A DNA stretch of 64,000 nucleotides from Methanomassiliicoccus sp. GTDB taxonomy: Archaea > Thermoplasmatota > Thermoplasmata > Methanomassiliicoccales > Methanomassiliicoccaceae. The position numbers and the translations under genes were made by a program. The stretch covers positions 79,648-143,647 of the forward strand of contig JADFDJ010000007.1 in NCBI GenBank assembly GCA_018262895.1. Direction: 5' to 3'. Each line of letters opens with the position of its first letter. Positions within the stretch are counted from its first letter, which is position 1. This document shows positions 44,978 through 53,836 of the stretch, one piece after another. The notes below the pieces were generated by a model that worked only from the letters and a program-made list of their open reading frames with translations, had not been told where the DNA came from and did not search any database.

Positions 44978-45868
44978 ATGGAACCCACCTCCCTTGTGAT
45001 CGTTGCCATTATCGTGGTCGCCCTGGCGGTGGGGTGTTTAAAGAGGTTCGACCTCTCCCATGTGATCGTGCTCAGCAACCTAGGCATCTTCTTCATAATC
45101 CTGTTCTCCAACAAGTTCCTGATATTCTACGATCTGGCGATGCAGCCTCAGGACCTGGAGAACGGAACGGCCGTCTATACCATCCTCACCAGCATGTTCG
45201 TGCACTACGACTTCGCCCATGTTATCGGCAACATGCTGTTCCTTTTCTTCCTGGGCAATCCGCTGGAGACCAGGATCGGGAAGGGGAGGTTCGCCCTCGT
45301 CTACTTTGTCTCCGGCATCGTCGGTTCGTTGATGGCCGCTCTCTACTTCATCTTCATCGAGCCTGTCCCGGCGATCTTCATGATGGGCGCCTCTGGGGCC
45401 ATCTCCGGCGTGGTAGGCACCTTCCTGGTCCTCTACCCCCGGGACGAGATTCCGATGTTCGTCGGCCCCATATTCCTGCCCCGTGTTCCCATCTGGATAT
45501 CCGCCCTCAGCTGGATAATCCTGGACATATTCCTGGTGCTGCTCCTGCCGAGCAACGTGTCCTGGCAGGCCCATCTGGGGGGCTTCATAGCAGGCATGCT
45601 CATCGGCCTGCTCCTGGGCCGGAGGGTCGAGGTGGAGATTAGGAGGGAGAGCGCTCCGCACGATTACTCCAAGCTCGAGGCCTTGGCCGCCACACCTCAG
45701 CTGAAAAACGCCCTGGAGAGCATCAAGGACGAGGCCCACAGGGATGTCCGCGAGGTGTGGCTGGAGTACTTCGCAGAACATGCTCAGTGTCCTAAGTGCG
45801 GGGGCAAGATGAAGTACCGTAAGGACCACTTCATATGCCAGTGCGGGGAGGTCGTGGAGATATGGTGA
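44978..45868 (+). CDS. Rhomboid-family intramembrane protease with C-terminal zinc ribbon
   Basis: Membrane serine protease cleaving transmembrane substrates. From ATG 44978 (296 residues) there are six or seven hydrophobic helices. HVIGNMLFLFFLG is the rhomboid HxxxN element, MMGASGAISGVVG the catalytic Ser (GASG) and WQAHLGGFIAGMLIG the catalytic His. After the membrane core a cytosolic helical region leads to a zinc ribbon: CPKCGGKMKYRKDHFICQCG. TTG 44966 and GTG 44972 are alternative starts. Its end overlaps the MBL gene start by 7 bases. Confidence 0.9.
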   Translation: MEPTSLVIVAIIVVALAVGCLKRFDLSHVIVLSNLGIFFIILFSNKFLIFYDLAMQPQDLENGTAVYTILTSMFVHYDFAHVIGNMLFLFFLGNPLETRIGKGRFALVYFVSGIVGSLMAALYFIFIEPVPAIFMMGASGAISGVVGTFLVLYPRDEIPMFVGPIFLPRVPIWISALSWIILDIFLVLLLPSNVSWQAHLGGFIAGMLIGLLLGRRVEVEIRRESAPHDYSKLEALAATPQLKNALESIKDEAHRDVREVWLEYFAEHAQCPKCGGKMKYRKDHFICQCGEVVEIW

Positions 45869-46455
45869 CATCGGTCCGCGTCATTTTCGAGGGTTGGCTG
45901 AGCAGGCAGGACGACGTGCTCCTGGAAGCCCATTCCACATCGACCCTTGTCGTGACCGAGGGTCACAATGTTCTTGTGGACACGTCCACGAAGCAGCAGC
46001 GGTCTCCCCTCCTCCAGGGCCTGAAGGCAGCAGGCCTGAGGCCCGAGGACATAGACATTTTGATCAACACTCACCTGCACCCGGACCATACCGGGAACAA
46101 CGACCTTTTCACCCCAGCATCGAAGATGGCACGTTCCGAGGAGCACCCAGACGCCTCCTTCATGTGCATCACCGAAGATGCGGAGATACTGCCAGGGATC
46201 CGTCTGATGCACACGCCCGGGCACAGCAGGGGGTCCATGAGCGTAGTGGTCGAGACCGATGGCCGTCGATGTGTCATCGCCGGGGACGCCATCCCTACCA
46301 GGGACAACCTCGAGAAGTGGAGGCCCCCCATGATACATTACGACAGGAGCGTCGCTCTGGACAGCATGCGGCGGATAGTGGAGCTCGCCGACGTGATAAT
46401 CCCTGGGCACGGGAAAGCTTTCGAGCCCGATCCCCGTTCTAGAACGAAGCGATAA
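45862..46455 (+). CDS. Metallo-beta-lactamase-fold hydrolase
   Basis: 197 residues with the metal-binding INTHLHPDHTGN (HxHxDH), HTPGHSRGSMSVV (third His), IAGDAIPT (bridging Asp) and IIPGHGK (last His), so the di-metal site is complete. The substrate is unknown; glyoxalase-II or lactonase-like. ATG 45862 overlaps the rhomboid stop; GTG 45865 is an alternative. The track's start at 45835 lies within the rhomboid gene. Confidence 0.9.
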   Translation: MVTSVRVIFEGWLSRQDDVLLEAHSTSTLVVTEGHNVLVDTSTKQQRSPLLQGLKAAGLRPEDIDILINTHLHPDHTGNNDLFTPASKMARSEEHPDASFMCITEDAEILPGIRLMHTPGHSRGSMSVVVETDGRRCVIAGDAIPTRDNLEKWRPPMIHYDRSVALDSMRRIVELADVIIPGHGKAFEPDPRSRTKR

Positions 46456-46496
46456 TTTTATTCCTATGAACGTTACATGGTTCCGGTCGGATATAG

Positions 46497-47096
46497 ATGA
46501 CAGTACCTAACGCGCTCTACCTGGACTGCCCCTCGTGCGGCGAGCATGCCGTACACGAGGTCCTTAGAGGAAAGCTCAGCAAGAAGCAGGACAGCATGGA
46601 GGCGACCGTGAAGTGCCAGGATTGCGGTCACACCTACTCCACGGTGGTGAGGGAACCTGAGGTGCTCAAGGTGCCCATCATCGTCTCCGAGCTGGGAAAC
46701 TCCAAGAAGGAAGAGATCGAGCTGGAGGCCGGAGAGCTGCTCAGCCTTGGCGACGAGCTATACCTGGGGGAGACGCACCTCCTCGTCACAGGCCTGGAAT
46801 GCGACGGACGAAGGGTGGAGAAGTGCGATACCAAGGACGTCTCCACCATCTGGGCCAAGAAGTTCGACAAGGTGATAGTGAAGATCTCCATCAACAAGCA
46901 CACCCGTACGATAGCCGCGCAGATCGACGCCATGCCCGATGAGGAGTTCTTCGTGGGGGACATGATGACCGTGGGCAAGGAGAGGGTGGTGATCCACAAC
47001 ATCCGCTCCAAGGATGGGACCGTAAGGCGGGGGAGCGTGCCCGCCCGGGACATCGTGAGGATATACACCAAGGCGGTGCGGACCACAAGCTACTGA
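46497..47096 (+). CDS. Archaeal zinc-finger protein (COG1326-like)
   Basis: 199 residues. An N-terminal zinc ribbon, DCPSCGEHAVHEVLRG...VKCQDCGHTY (residues 9-43), is followed by two beta-rich repeats (ELLSLGDELYLGETHLLVTGLEC and EFFVGDMMTVGKERVVIHNIRSK) and a conserved RRGSVPARDIVRIYTK end. It resembles a widespread archaeal family without known activity; nucleic-acid binding is only a guess. It has its own TATA (ATAATTTTATT, about 46452) yet runs into pcm after 6 bases. Confidence 0.8.
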   Translation: MTVPNALYLDCPSCGEHAVHEVLRGKLSKKQDSMEATVKCQDCGHTYSTVVREPEVLKVPIIVSELGNSKKEEIELEAGELLSLGDELYLGETHLLVTGLECDGRRVEKCDTKDVSTIWAKKFDKVIVKISINKHTRTIAAQIDAMPDEEFFVGDMMTVGKERVVIHNIRSKDGTVRRGSVPARDIVRIYTKAVRTTSY

Positions 47097-47102
47097 GGAG
47101 AG

Positions 47103-47756
47103 ATGTACGAGAAAGAGCGTCTGGAGATGGTGGAGAGGCTGGAACGGACAGGGTTCGTCACCAACCGTCAGGTCCTGGACGCGATGAGCAAAGTGCCCCG
47201 GCATGAGTTCCTCCCCCGTCAGCTGTGGCCGTTGGCCTACGTGGACAACGCCCTCCCCATAGGCAGCGGCCAGACGATCTCCGCTCCCCACATGGTGGGC
47301 TACATGCTGGAGGTCCTGGACCTGCATCCCGGCCAGAAGGTCCTGGAGATCGGCACAGGCTCCGGCTATCACGCCGGACTGGTGGCTGAGCTCGTGTACC
47401 CAGGAGGCCAGGTGATCTCTTTGGAAAGGATACCTGAGCTGGGCGATCAGGCCCGGAAGACCCTGGAGCGCCTAGGGTACGGTGACCTGGTCAGGGTCAT
47501 GATCGCCGACGGCACCGAGGGACTGCTGCAGGAGGCGCCCTTCGACCGCATACTGGTGACCGCAGGCGGTCCCGGCGTCCCCCCGCCGCTGAAAGACCAG
47601 CTGGGAGAGGGAGGCATCCTGGTCATCCCGGTCGGCGGCAGGACATACCAGCAGCTGACCGTGATCAAGAGGGATGGGGACAAGTTCGAAGAGAGGGCTC
47701 TGGGTCTCGTGACCTTCGTGCCTCTCATCGGTCAGCACGGGCACAAGACCAACTAG
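47103..47756 (+). CDS. pcm: Protein-L-isoaspartate O-methyltransferase
   Basis: Repairs isoaspartyl residues in aged proteins using SAM. 217 residues with MSKVPRHEFLP, the substrate-binding DNALPIGSGQTISAPHMVGYMLE, the SAM loop VLEIGTGSGYHAGLVAEL and FDRILVTAGGPGVPPPLKDQLGEGG. ATG 47103 lies 6 bases after the zinc-finger gene stop, within an AGGAGAG ribosome-binding context. It ends 4 bases into the convergent HAD gene. Confidence 0.97.
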   Translation: MYEKERLEMVERLERTGFVTNRQVLDAMSKVPRHEFLPRQLWPLAYVDNALPIGSGQTISAPHMVGYMLEVLDLHPGQKVLEIGTGSGYHAGLVAELVYPGGQVISLERIPELGDQARKTLERLGYGDLVRVMIADGTEGLLQEAPFDRILVTAGGPGVPPPLKDQLGEGGILVIPVGGRTYQQLTVIKRDGDKFEERALGLVTFVPLIGQHGHKTN

Positions 47757-48406
47757 CGACCTAATATCAGAGGGAGTACGTCCGTCAGGTTCCTTGAGCG
47801 AAGAACCACATCGGCGTTCCTCTGGACCTCGTCGTCGATGGGGTTGAAGGCTATCGATAGACCAGAGGCGCCGAACATGCTAACGTCCACGAAGCTGTTG
47901 CCGATGGCGACCGTACGCTCCTCCGACACTCCGAAGCTCTCCTGGAAGCGCTGCAGGGCCCTCCTCTTGTTAGTAAGCTCGACCCGCAGTACCCCCTCGC
48001 CGGTCAGACGCCCCCTGTCATCGCAGGCCAGACTGTTGGCGATATGGTCGTCGAAGCCGTTCTCCTCGGCTATGCGCCTTGCGGCCATGTCCAGGCCCCC
48101 GCTCACGATCACGCATCGTACGCCTCGTTGATGCAGAGCGCTCACCGTGTCCTTGATCCCCGGGATGATGGGGACCGGCCTCAGGATCTCATCGATGTCA
48201 TGGACGCTGACATCCTCCTTCAGGGCCATCCACAGCTCGATGTCCCGGCGCATGAACTCCAGGTCGTCGATGCGTCCCTCGATGTAGTCTATCAAGGACG
48301 CCTCGTTGTTGACCCTGAAATGCTCGTGCACCCACGTCCAGGAGCTGGTGTAATCGACCAGGACACCGTCCATGTCGAAGGCCACAAGCCCAAAGTCGCA
48401 GTCCAT
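47753..48406 (-). CDS. HAD-family phosphatase (SerB-like)
   Basis: 217 residues from ATG 48406. Motif I is VAFDMDGVLVDY, motif II VIVSGGLD, the conserved Lys is in ELTNKRRAL, and motif III is VAIGNSFVDVSMF, with Asn in place of the common GDGxND Asp pair (the following Asp may serve). A helical cap lies between motifs I and II. It resembles phosphoserine phosphatase, but archaeal HAD substrates are not predictable from this. The track's six extra residues are possible but unneeded. Confidence 0.85.
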   Translation of the reverse strand: MDCDFGLVAFDMDGVLVDYTSSWTWVHEHFRVNNEASLIDYIEGRIDDLEFMRRDIELWMALKEDVSVHDIDEILRPVPIIPGIKDTVSALHQRGVRCVIVSGGLDMAARRIAEENGFDDHIANSLACDDRGRLTGEGVLRVELTNKRRALQRFQESFGVSEERTVAIGNSFVDVSMFGASGLSIAFNPIDDEVQRNADVVLRSRNLTDVLPLILGR

Positions 48407-48458
48407 GTTGGGAACACCATACAAAGGTTATTAATGACCTTTGGTGTTGAATTTGGCG

Positions 48459-49175
48459 ATGATAATCCTCCTTGGCGTGGGGCACGTCTTCGATATAGCT
48501 GACCAGGTAAAGGGGCTGATCGAGAGGGAGCGTCCCGATGCGGTCTGTGTGGAGCTGGACCGGGCGCGCTACCATGCCCTTCAGAACCCTGGAGGGAAGC
48601 CCAGGGGGCGATTGATATACCGCCTCCTCGCCAAGATGCAGAAGAGGCTGGCCCACCAGTACGGGGGCGAGGTGGGGGCGGAGATGCTGGCCGCGACCCG
48701 TGCAGCCCAGTCCATCGGCGCCGCGGTGCTCCTCATCGATGTGGATGCCAACGAGACCTTCACCCGGCTGAACCGGGAGATGCCGTTCATGGAGAAGCTC
48801 AAGCTTGGATTCTCGGCGCTGTCCTCCGTGTTCATCAGCCGCAAGAGGATGGAGGAGGAGGTTAACAGCTTCGAGGAGAACGGGGACATCTACCTGCAGG
48901 AGATGCAGGAGCAGTTCCCCACGCTCAAGAAGGTGCTTCTAGACGACCGCAACACCCTGATGGCAAAGCGCATCGATGCCGCTGCCTCCCGATATCCGGT
49001 CGTACTGGCGGTGATCGGCGACGGCCACGTGGAGGGCATAGCGGACCTGTTGGACAGGGACGACATCAAGGTCTACCGCCTGAAGGACATACGCAGCGAC
49101 GGCCAGCCCTCCTCACCGCGCCAGGTGCAGAGCAACGCCGAGGTCCGCTTCCACTTCGAACGCTCGCTCCAATAG
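48459..49175 (+). CDS. TraB/PrgY-family protein
   Basis: 238 residues matching archaeal TraB-like proteins: IILLGVGHVFDIADQV (GTxH-like first motif), AVCVELDRARYHAL (ExD-R), AAVLLIDVDANETFTRL and VVLAVIGDGHVEGI (second Gly-His motif). Relatives in Gram-positive bacteria act on peptide pheromones and the fold is protease-like; the archaeal role is unknown. No membrane helices at the C terminus, unlike longer members. ATG 48459 is preferred to TTG 48441: TATTAA lies about 25-30 bases before it, suggesting a leaderless message. Confidence 0.82.
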   Translation: MIILLGVGHVFDIADQVKGLIERERPDAVCVELDRARYHALQNPGGKPRGRLIYRLLAKMQKRLAHQYGGEVGAEMLAATRAAQSIGAAVLLIDVDANETFTRLNREMPFMEKLKLGFSALSSVFISRKRMEEEVNSFEENGDIYLQEMQEQFPTLKKVLLDDRNTLMAKRIDAAASRYPVVLAVIGDGHVEGIADLLDRDDIKVYRLKDIRSDGQPSSPRQVQSNAEVRFHFERSLQ

Positions 49176-49210
49176 CATGGTTTTTACGTCGGCGGGGCAT
49201 ACTGGTCAGC

Positions 49211-49888
49211 GTGCGTGTTACCCTCCTTTCCTATACCAAGGATGCTGAGAGGCTGTGCGCCTCGGCCGCCCACTCCTGCTACTCCAGCAAGGGCGCGAGC
49301 GATCTCATGGAGGAATGGGACGAGAGGAAGGGGGCCAGATGGCTGGGCATCCCTCTGGCCTCAGGGCACCAGTCCGTTATAGAGCACGCCTCCTACACCT
49401 TCTCCATAGAGGGAGTGTCGCGTTCTTTGACCCACCAGCTGGTGCGTCACCGCCTCGCCTCCTACAGCCAGATGTCCCAGCGGTACGTGGACATGAAGAA
49501 CGCGGACTACGTGGTCCCGCGGTCCATATCCTCCGATCCCCTGCTCGAGGAACGCTACCGCGCGCTCATGGAGCGCATCTGGGAGGAGTACAGGGAACTT
49601 TCCAAGAAGGTGCCGGTGGAGGATGCCCGATACGTCCTTCCCAATGCCTGCACCACCAACATCACCGTCACCATGAACGCCCGGGAGCTTTGGCACTTCT
49701 TCGAGCTTCGCACCTGCAGGAGGGCCCAGGAGGAGATACGCGAGGTCGCCGACCAGATGCTCTTCCTGGCGAGGGAGGCGTCACCCCTCATATTCAAGGA
49801 CGCCGGACCGCCCTGCATCTCCAAGGGCAAATGCCCCGAGGGAAAGATGTCCTGCGGGAAGCCGCGCAAGGAGCTACGGGCGCTGTGA
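49211..49888 (+). CDS. thyX: Flavin-dependent thymidylate synthase
   Basis: Makes dTMP from dUMP with methylene-tetrahydrofolate (or the archaeal pterin analogue), FAD and NADPH. The 225 residues include HQSVIEHASYTFSIEGVSR, the ThyX signature RHRLASYSQMSQRY (RHR-x7-S-x-R type) at residues 79-92, VLPNACTTNITVTMNARELWHFFELRTCRRAQEEIR. A C-terminal CxxxxC-rich tail (CISKGKCPEGKMSCGK) is present, as in some archaeal ThyX proteins. The start is GTG 49211. Confidence 0.95.
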   Translation: MRVTLLSYTKDAERLCASAAHSCYSSKGASDLMEEWDERKGARWLGIPLASGHQSVIEHASYTFSIEGVSRSLTHQLVRHRLASYSQMSQRYVDMKNADYVVPRSISSDPLLEERYRALMERIWEEYRELSKKVPVEDARYVLPNACTTNITVTMNARELWHFFELRTCRRAQEEIREVADQMLFLAREASPLIFKDAGPPCISKGKCPEGKMSCGKPRKELRAL

Positions 49889-49946
49889 GGCTCTGACCAC
49901 CCTAGACCCTTCAATTGTGTCAGGCTTGTTGCCCATCTGGTACATC

Positions 49947-50180
49947 TCATTTTTCGATGTTCATCAGGTCCTCGACCCTCTCGCTCATAAAACGGTAGGA
50001 ATCACGGACCCCCTGGTTGTAGAACGCCGGGGCTATCTCATCAACGATGAAGTCCAGGAGCAGACCGGCCGCCAGGTCCCCTATCTCCTCCTCCCTGATG
50101 TTCAGGTAATAGTTCTTGATCTTCGAGATCAGGCATTCCCTCTCCTCCTTTTCGATGGTTATCTTCTGGACCTTGCGCAT
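49947..50180 (-). CDS. DUF2164-like small protein
   Basis: 77 residues: ECLISKIKNYYLNIREEEIGDLAAGLLLDFIVDEIAPAFYNQGVRDS matches the DUF2164 pattern (helix, then GDL...LLDF...YNQG). The function of the family is unknown. Single gene, divergent from the eS17 region. Confidence 0.75.
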   Translation of the reverse strand: MRKVQKITIEKEERECLISKIKNYYLNIREEEIGDLAAGLLLDFIVDEIAPAFYNQGVRDSYRFMSERVEDLMNIEK

Positions 50181-50388
50181 CGGGCACCAGGCCCCATATC
50201 CTCATATCTGTCCTTAATTCTAGGTGCCTTTTGCGAGGGCGAAGAGAAAGGGGGAACCGTACGCCTTCCCCCTTGGTCACTGGCCACTTCACATCGCCCC
50301 TCGTTTTGAAGCCTTGGAAGAGCGAATCGCACTGAAAAGGGTTAAATATGGACTCCGCCTAACCGCCTTGCTGCCTAAGGTGACACTC

Positions 50389-50580
50389 ATGGGAAACATA
50401 CGCCCTAACTACATCAAAAGGATCGCTCTCGATCTCGTACAGAAGTATCCCACAGTATTCAACGCGGACTTCGAGAACAACAAGATATTGGTATCCAAGC
50501 TGACAAATGTCGAAAGCATCATGATGCGAAACCGCATCGCTGGGTACGTCACGACGTACTGGCAGCACATGGAAAAGTAG
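50389..50580 (+). CDS. rps17e: Small ribosomal subunit protein eS17
   Basis: 63 residues, the archaeal size. Starts MGNIRPNYIKRIALDLVQKYP and ends NRIAGYVTTYWQHMEK, both typical. ATG 50389 has AAGGTGA five bases upstream and a TATA-like GTTAAATATG at 50341-50350. The track's start at 50224 is inside the upstream region and has no support. Confidence 0.96.
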   Translation: MGNIRPNYIKRIALDLVQKYPTVFNADFENNKILVSKLTNVESIMMRNRIAGYVTTYWQHMEK

Positions 50581-50626
50581 GACATTCGATACCTTTTTCT
50601 ATTAACAAGATTGTGGGCCGGGCGAT

Positions 50627-51580
50627 ATGCCCCCTGCCGTTGAGGTAACGGCTCTTTCCCGGGTTTTCGTCGGCAAGAGCCCCGTAGTTGCCCTTGACAA
50701 CGTAGACCTGGACGTAGAGGAGGGCGAGCTTTTCGGCCTACTGGGGCCCAATGGGGCGGGGAAGACCACGCTCATAAAGATACTGTCCACGCTCCTGCTG
50801 CCCTCCAAGGGATCGGCCAAGGTCCTGGGTTACGACGTGGCCAAGGAGACCTCGAAGATCAGGCCCCTGATCAACATGGTGTCCGGGGGCGAGATATCCG
50901 GTTACGGGCTTTTGACGGTGCGGGAGAACCTGTGGATGTTCTCCCAGTTCTACGGGATCCCCGGGAAGGTAGCGAATGAGCGAATAGACGCTCTCCTCCA
51001 CGCCTTCGGACTTGAGGACAAGGCCGATGTCAAGGTAAGGACCATATCCACCGGTCAGAGGCAGCGTATGAACATCATCCGGGGTTTTGTCACCGACCCC
51101 CGGCTGATCTTCCTGGACGAGCCGACGCTGGGCCTCGATGTTCAGACCAGCCGGGCCATAAGGGACTACATCCGCACATGGGTGCGCTCGCAGGAGGGCA
51201 GGACCCTGCTCCTCACCACCCACTACATGAGGGAGGCGGAGGAGCTCTGCGACCGCGTGGCCATCATAGATCGAGGGACCATCCTTGCCTGTGACTCCCC
51301 CGAGGGACTGAAAAGGAGGATGAACCGGGCCTCGACCTTCGTCCTTGACACCACCCACTTCGACAGCTCGGTCATCTCCAATATCGCTGGCGTCAAGGGG
51401 GTGAGCGCAGAGGCCATGAAGGAGGGCCTGAGGATCAAGCTGGTCGTCGAGGACGAGTCCGCCATCTCCGACATAATATCCTCCGTGGGTGCCAGCGGAG
51501 GGAAGGTGCTAGGCCTCAACAAGAGCGAGCCTACCCTGGAGGACGTGTTCATAAAGCTGGTGGGGAGGGGATTGGAGTAG
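50627..51580 (+). CDS. ABC transporter ATP-binding protein (ABC-2 export type)
   Basis: 317 residues, with Walker A GPNGAGKTTL (about residues 40-49), Q-loop NMVSGGEISGYG, an ABC signature replaced by ISTGQRQRMNI, Walker B LIFLDEPTLGLD, H-loop LTTHYM and a C-terminal DrrA-like domain of about 90 residues. STGQR instead of LSGGQ is a known variant of this DrrA/NatA-like class. It heads a three-gene operon with two permeases, 8 bases before the first. Likely exports a lipid, drug or ion; the substrate is unknown. Confidence 0.92.
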   Translation: MPPAVEVTALSRVFVGKSPVVALDNVDLDVEEGELFGLLGPNGAGKTTLIKILSTLLLPSKGSAKVLGYDVAKETSKIRPLINMVSGGEISGYGLLTVRENLWMFSQFYGIPGKVANERIDALLHAFGLEDKADVKVRTISTGQRQRMNIIRGFVTDPRLIFLDEPTLGLDVQTSRAIRDYIRTWVRSQEGRTLLLTTHYMREAEELCDRVAIIDRGTILACDSPEGLKRRMNRASTFVLDTTHFDSSVISNIAGVKGVSAEAMKEGLRIKLVVEDESAISDIISSVGASGGKVLGLNKSEPTLEDVFIKLVGRGLE

Positions 51581-51588
51581 TCGCCTGG

Positions 51589-52389
51589 ATGCTGAACGTT
51601 CGCGCCGCCTTCGGTCGGGCCTATCCTCGAGCGATCGGGGCCATCAGGGAGCCGTCATGGACCTTCTTCGACGTCCTGCTCCCTCTCCTGGGCATTGCAG
51701 CCTACATCTACTACTACCGGGCCCTGGGCGCCGATCCCGCGTTCGAGGGCTTCGTGGTTCTGGGCGGAGCGATGACGGCCTTCTGGCTCAACGTCCTGTG
51801 GGGGATGGCGGCCCAGCTGTACTGGGAGAAGGAGACCGGCAACCTGCAGCTTTTCCTGGTAACCCCCATGTCGCGCATGGCCCTGCTGGCGGGGATGGCC
51901 CTGGGAGGCATGTTCGCCGCGGGCATACGTGCCCTGTCCACCCTCCTGCTGGGGATCCTGCTGTTCAACGTCAACATGGTGGTGGTCGACCCCCTCCTCC
52001 TGGTGGCGGTGTTCATGGTGACCCTCATCGCCATCTACGGCATGGGCATGATGTTCGCCTCCCTTTTCATGCTCTACGGCAGGGATGCATGGAACATCTC
52101 CAACCTTCTGCAGGAGCCGATCTACCTGGTCTCCGGCTTCTATTTCCCGGTCAAGGCACTGGGACCGTGGGTCAGCCTGATCGCGGCGGTGATACCCATA
52201 ACCCTGGGGCTGGATGCCATGCGCCAGGAGCTGTTCGGTCCTGTCGCCAACGGCCTAATGCCGGTCGTCTGGGAGCTGACCATACTCGTCGTCCTGGCGG
52301 TGGCGTTCCTGGTAATGGCACGGTGGTCGCTGGAGTACATGGAGGGGCTGGGCCGCAAGGAAGGGAGGTTGACCCTGCGATGGCAGTGA
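51589..52389 (+). CDS. ABC-2 type permease (first)
   Basis: 266 residues with six predicted membrane segments (e.g. TFFDVLLPLLGIAAYIYYY, MTAFWLNVLWGMAAQLYW, LLVAVFMVTLIAIYGMGMMFASLFM). It has the ABC-2 signature region (EPIYLVSGFYFPVKALGPWVSLIAAVIPITLGLDAMRQ) before the last helix. It overlaps the second permease by 10 bases. The pair probably forms a heterodimer driven by the upstream ATPase. Confidence 0.9.
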   Translation: MLNVRAAFGRAYPRAIGAIREPSWTFFDVLLPLLGIAAYIYYYRALGADPAFEGFVVLGGAMTAFWLNVLWGMAAQLYWEKETGNLQLFLVTPMSRMALLAGMALGGMFAAGIRALSTLLLGILLFNVNMVVVDPLLLVAVFMVTLIAIYGMGMMFASLFMLYGRDAWNISNLLQEPIYLVSGFYFPVKALGPWVSLIAAVIPITLGLDAMRQELFGPVANGLMPVVWELTILVVLAVAFLVMARWSLEYMEGLGRKEGRLTLRWQ

Positions 52390-53240
52390 CCTCCCACCTT
52401 CGCACCCTGCGCCAGGCGGCTTGGCTGGGCTGGCAGATGGAATCGAACTGGACCAGGCCGTGGCTGTTCATCATATACTCCATCGTCCGGCCCATCGCGG
52501 CCACACTGATACTGGTGGTCATGTTCCTCGTTGTAAAGCAGGGCGTCGCCAACGACCCCCTGATGTTCACCTACACCTACCTGGGAGCGGTGTTCTTCAT
52601 GTTCGTGGCCCAGGTGCTCTTGGGCGCTACCTACGTCATAATGGAGGACCGGGAGCACTATCAGACACTGAGGCAGATCTACATAGCCCCTATCTCTCTT
52701 CACGTGTACATCATCGGGAGGTCGCTGAGCAAGGTGCTGCTCACCAGCCTTTCCGCGATCATATCCATGGCCTTCGGACTGCTGGTCCTGAGGCTCCCCA
52801 TCGACCTGCTGCGGGTGGACTGGCCCCTGTTCGCCCTCTCCATGCTGATAGGCCTGGGGTGCATACTGTCTATCGGCATCGCCCTCGCGGGCATCACCTT
52901 CCTCACCGCGAAGCACAGCACCGGCATCAACGAGGGGATTGGCGGCGTCTTCTACCTGTTCTGCGGCACGCTGTTCCCCCTAACGGTGCTGCCGCCGTGG
53001 GGTCAGAGCATCGGGATGGCCATACCCATCACCTACTGGCTGGAGCTGATGAGGAGGTCCCTGTACCCGGCGGGGGGCATTGAGACCATCAGCGGGCTGG
53101 GGGAGTTCTCCAACCCCGCGATACTCCTTCTTCTGGCCGCCTCCGCCCTGGTTTTCCTCGGGCTCTCCCTGCTCATCTTCTGGTTCGCCGATCGTATGGC
53201 GAGGAAGGCTGGGAAGGTGGACATGACCACCACATACTGA
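52380..53240 (+). CDS. ABC-2 type permease (second)
   Basis: 286 residues from ATG 52380. The track gives a much longer ORF (51657) because the frame stays open through the first permease gene. Six membrane segments, including RPIAATLILVVMFLVV, VFFMFVAQVLLGATYVI, ISMAFGLLVLRL, and a signature region GGVFYLFCGTLFPLTVLPPWGQSIGMAIPITYWLELMRR. The last gene of the exporter operon. Confidence 0.9.
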   Translation: MAVTSHLRTLRQAAWLGWQMESNWTRPWLFIIYSIVRPIAATLILVVMFLVVKQGVANDPLMFTYTYLGAVFFMFVAQVLLGATYVIMEDREHYQTLRQIYIAPISLHVYIIGRSLSKVLLTSLSAIISMAFGLLVLRLPIDLLRVDWPLFALSMLIGLGCILSIGIALAGITFLTAKHSTGINEGIGGVFYLFCGTLFPLTVLPPWGQSIGMAIPITYWLELMRRSLYPAGGIETISGLGEFSNPAILLLLAASALVFLGLSLLIFWFADRMARKAGKVDMTTTY

Positions 53241-53249
53241 GAGGCAAGT

Positions 53250-53558
53250 TCAGCGGTACGCCTCCCAGCCGCAACGGCACTTCTCCGGTTCCAGGCCGCA
53301 GACCGGGCAGCGCGGCTTATCTTCCCCAGACCCCTTTCCGGTAACGGGGACGGCGCTCTTCTTGAGCTTGATGAACCCCTCGGTCATATCCACCATGATC
53401 GCGTTGAAGCACTCGGCGCACAAGCTCGCGGCTCCCCGGGGGCGCTCCTTGCTGCCGAGCCGGACGAACATGGCGCCCTTTACGATGGTCCCCCTGCACC
53501 TATGGCAAGCTCGTTTCCTGGAAGCGATGTCCACCCAGATCGTGTAGTCCCTGTCCAT
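53250..53558 (-). CDS. Zinc-ribbon protein, unknown
   Basis: 102 residues with two metal-binding clusters: ACHRCRGTIVKG...SLCAECFNA (residues 18-50) and RCPVCGLEPEKCRCG near the C terminus. The first looks like a treble-clef or PARP-type finger (Arg/Lys-rich and GAMFVRLGSKERPRG between knuckles). No family name assigned. It faces the exporter operon tail to tail (9 bases). Confidence 0.7.
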   Translation of the reverse strand: MDRDYTIWVDIASRKRACHRCRGTIVKGAMFVRLGSKERPRGAASLCAECFNAIMVDMTEGFIKLKKSAVPVTGKGSGEDKPRCPVCGLEPEKCRCGWEAYR

Positions 53559-53706
53559 GTGCCTGCTGGGGATGAGGGACCGGCCCGCTTATGGAGGTTG
53601 CGATTCTTCGTTCATGGAATTTTTTATGGTATTTCGCTGCCAGTCCTGAGCTTGCAGAGCGGGGAGGATGCAAAAAGAATTAAAGGGGGAACTATTACAG
53701 GGGATT

Positions 53707-53780
53707 GCCCGAGTGGGGTAGCTTGGATATCCTAAGAGATTGCGGATCTTTAGACCCGGGTTCGAATCCCGGCTCGGGCG
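53707..53780 (+). tRNA. tRNA-Arg(GCG)
   Basis: Acceptor GCCCGAG/CTCGGGC, D-arm GGGT-loop-TCCT with conserved GG-A20, anticodon arm AGAGA-TTGCGGA-TCTTT (anticodon GCG), T-arm CCGGG-TTCGAAT-CCCGG, discriminator G. A20 is a known Arg identity element. Reading the anticodon as TGC (Ala) would need a G-A mismatch in the stem and lacks the G3-U70 pair. No intron; CCA not encoded. Confidence 0.9.
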
Positions 53781-53836
53781 CTTCTCAAACCCATTAACGA
53801 AGCGCTTATCAGCCCTTTGCTCGATTCTATAACACA

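Noticed and set aside
51657-52379. Fusion reading of the second ABC permease with an extra 241 residues
   Set aside because: The extension is the out-of-frame shadow of the first permease; membrane-protein sequence begins at ATG 52380.
53707-53780. Reading the tRNA as tRNA-Ala(TGC)
   Set aside because: Requires a G-A mismatch in the anticodon stem and lacks the G3-U70 pair; the Arg(GCG) fold pairs fully and has A20.
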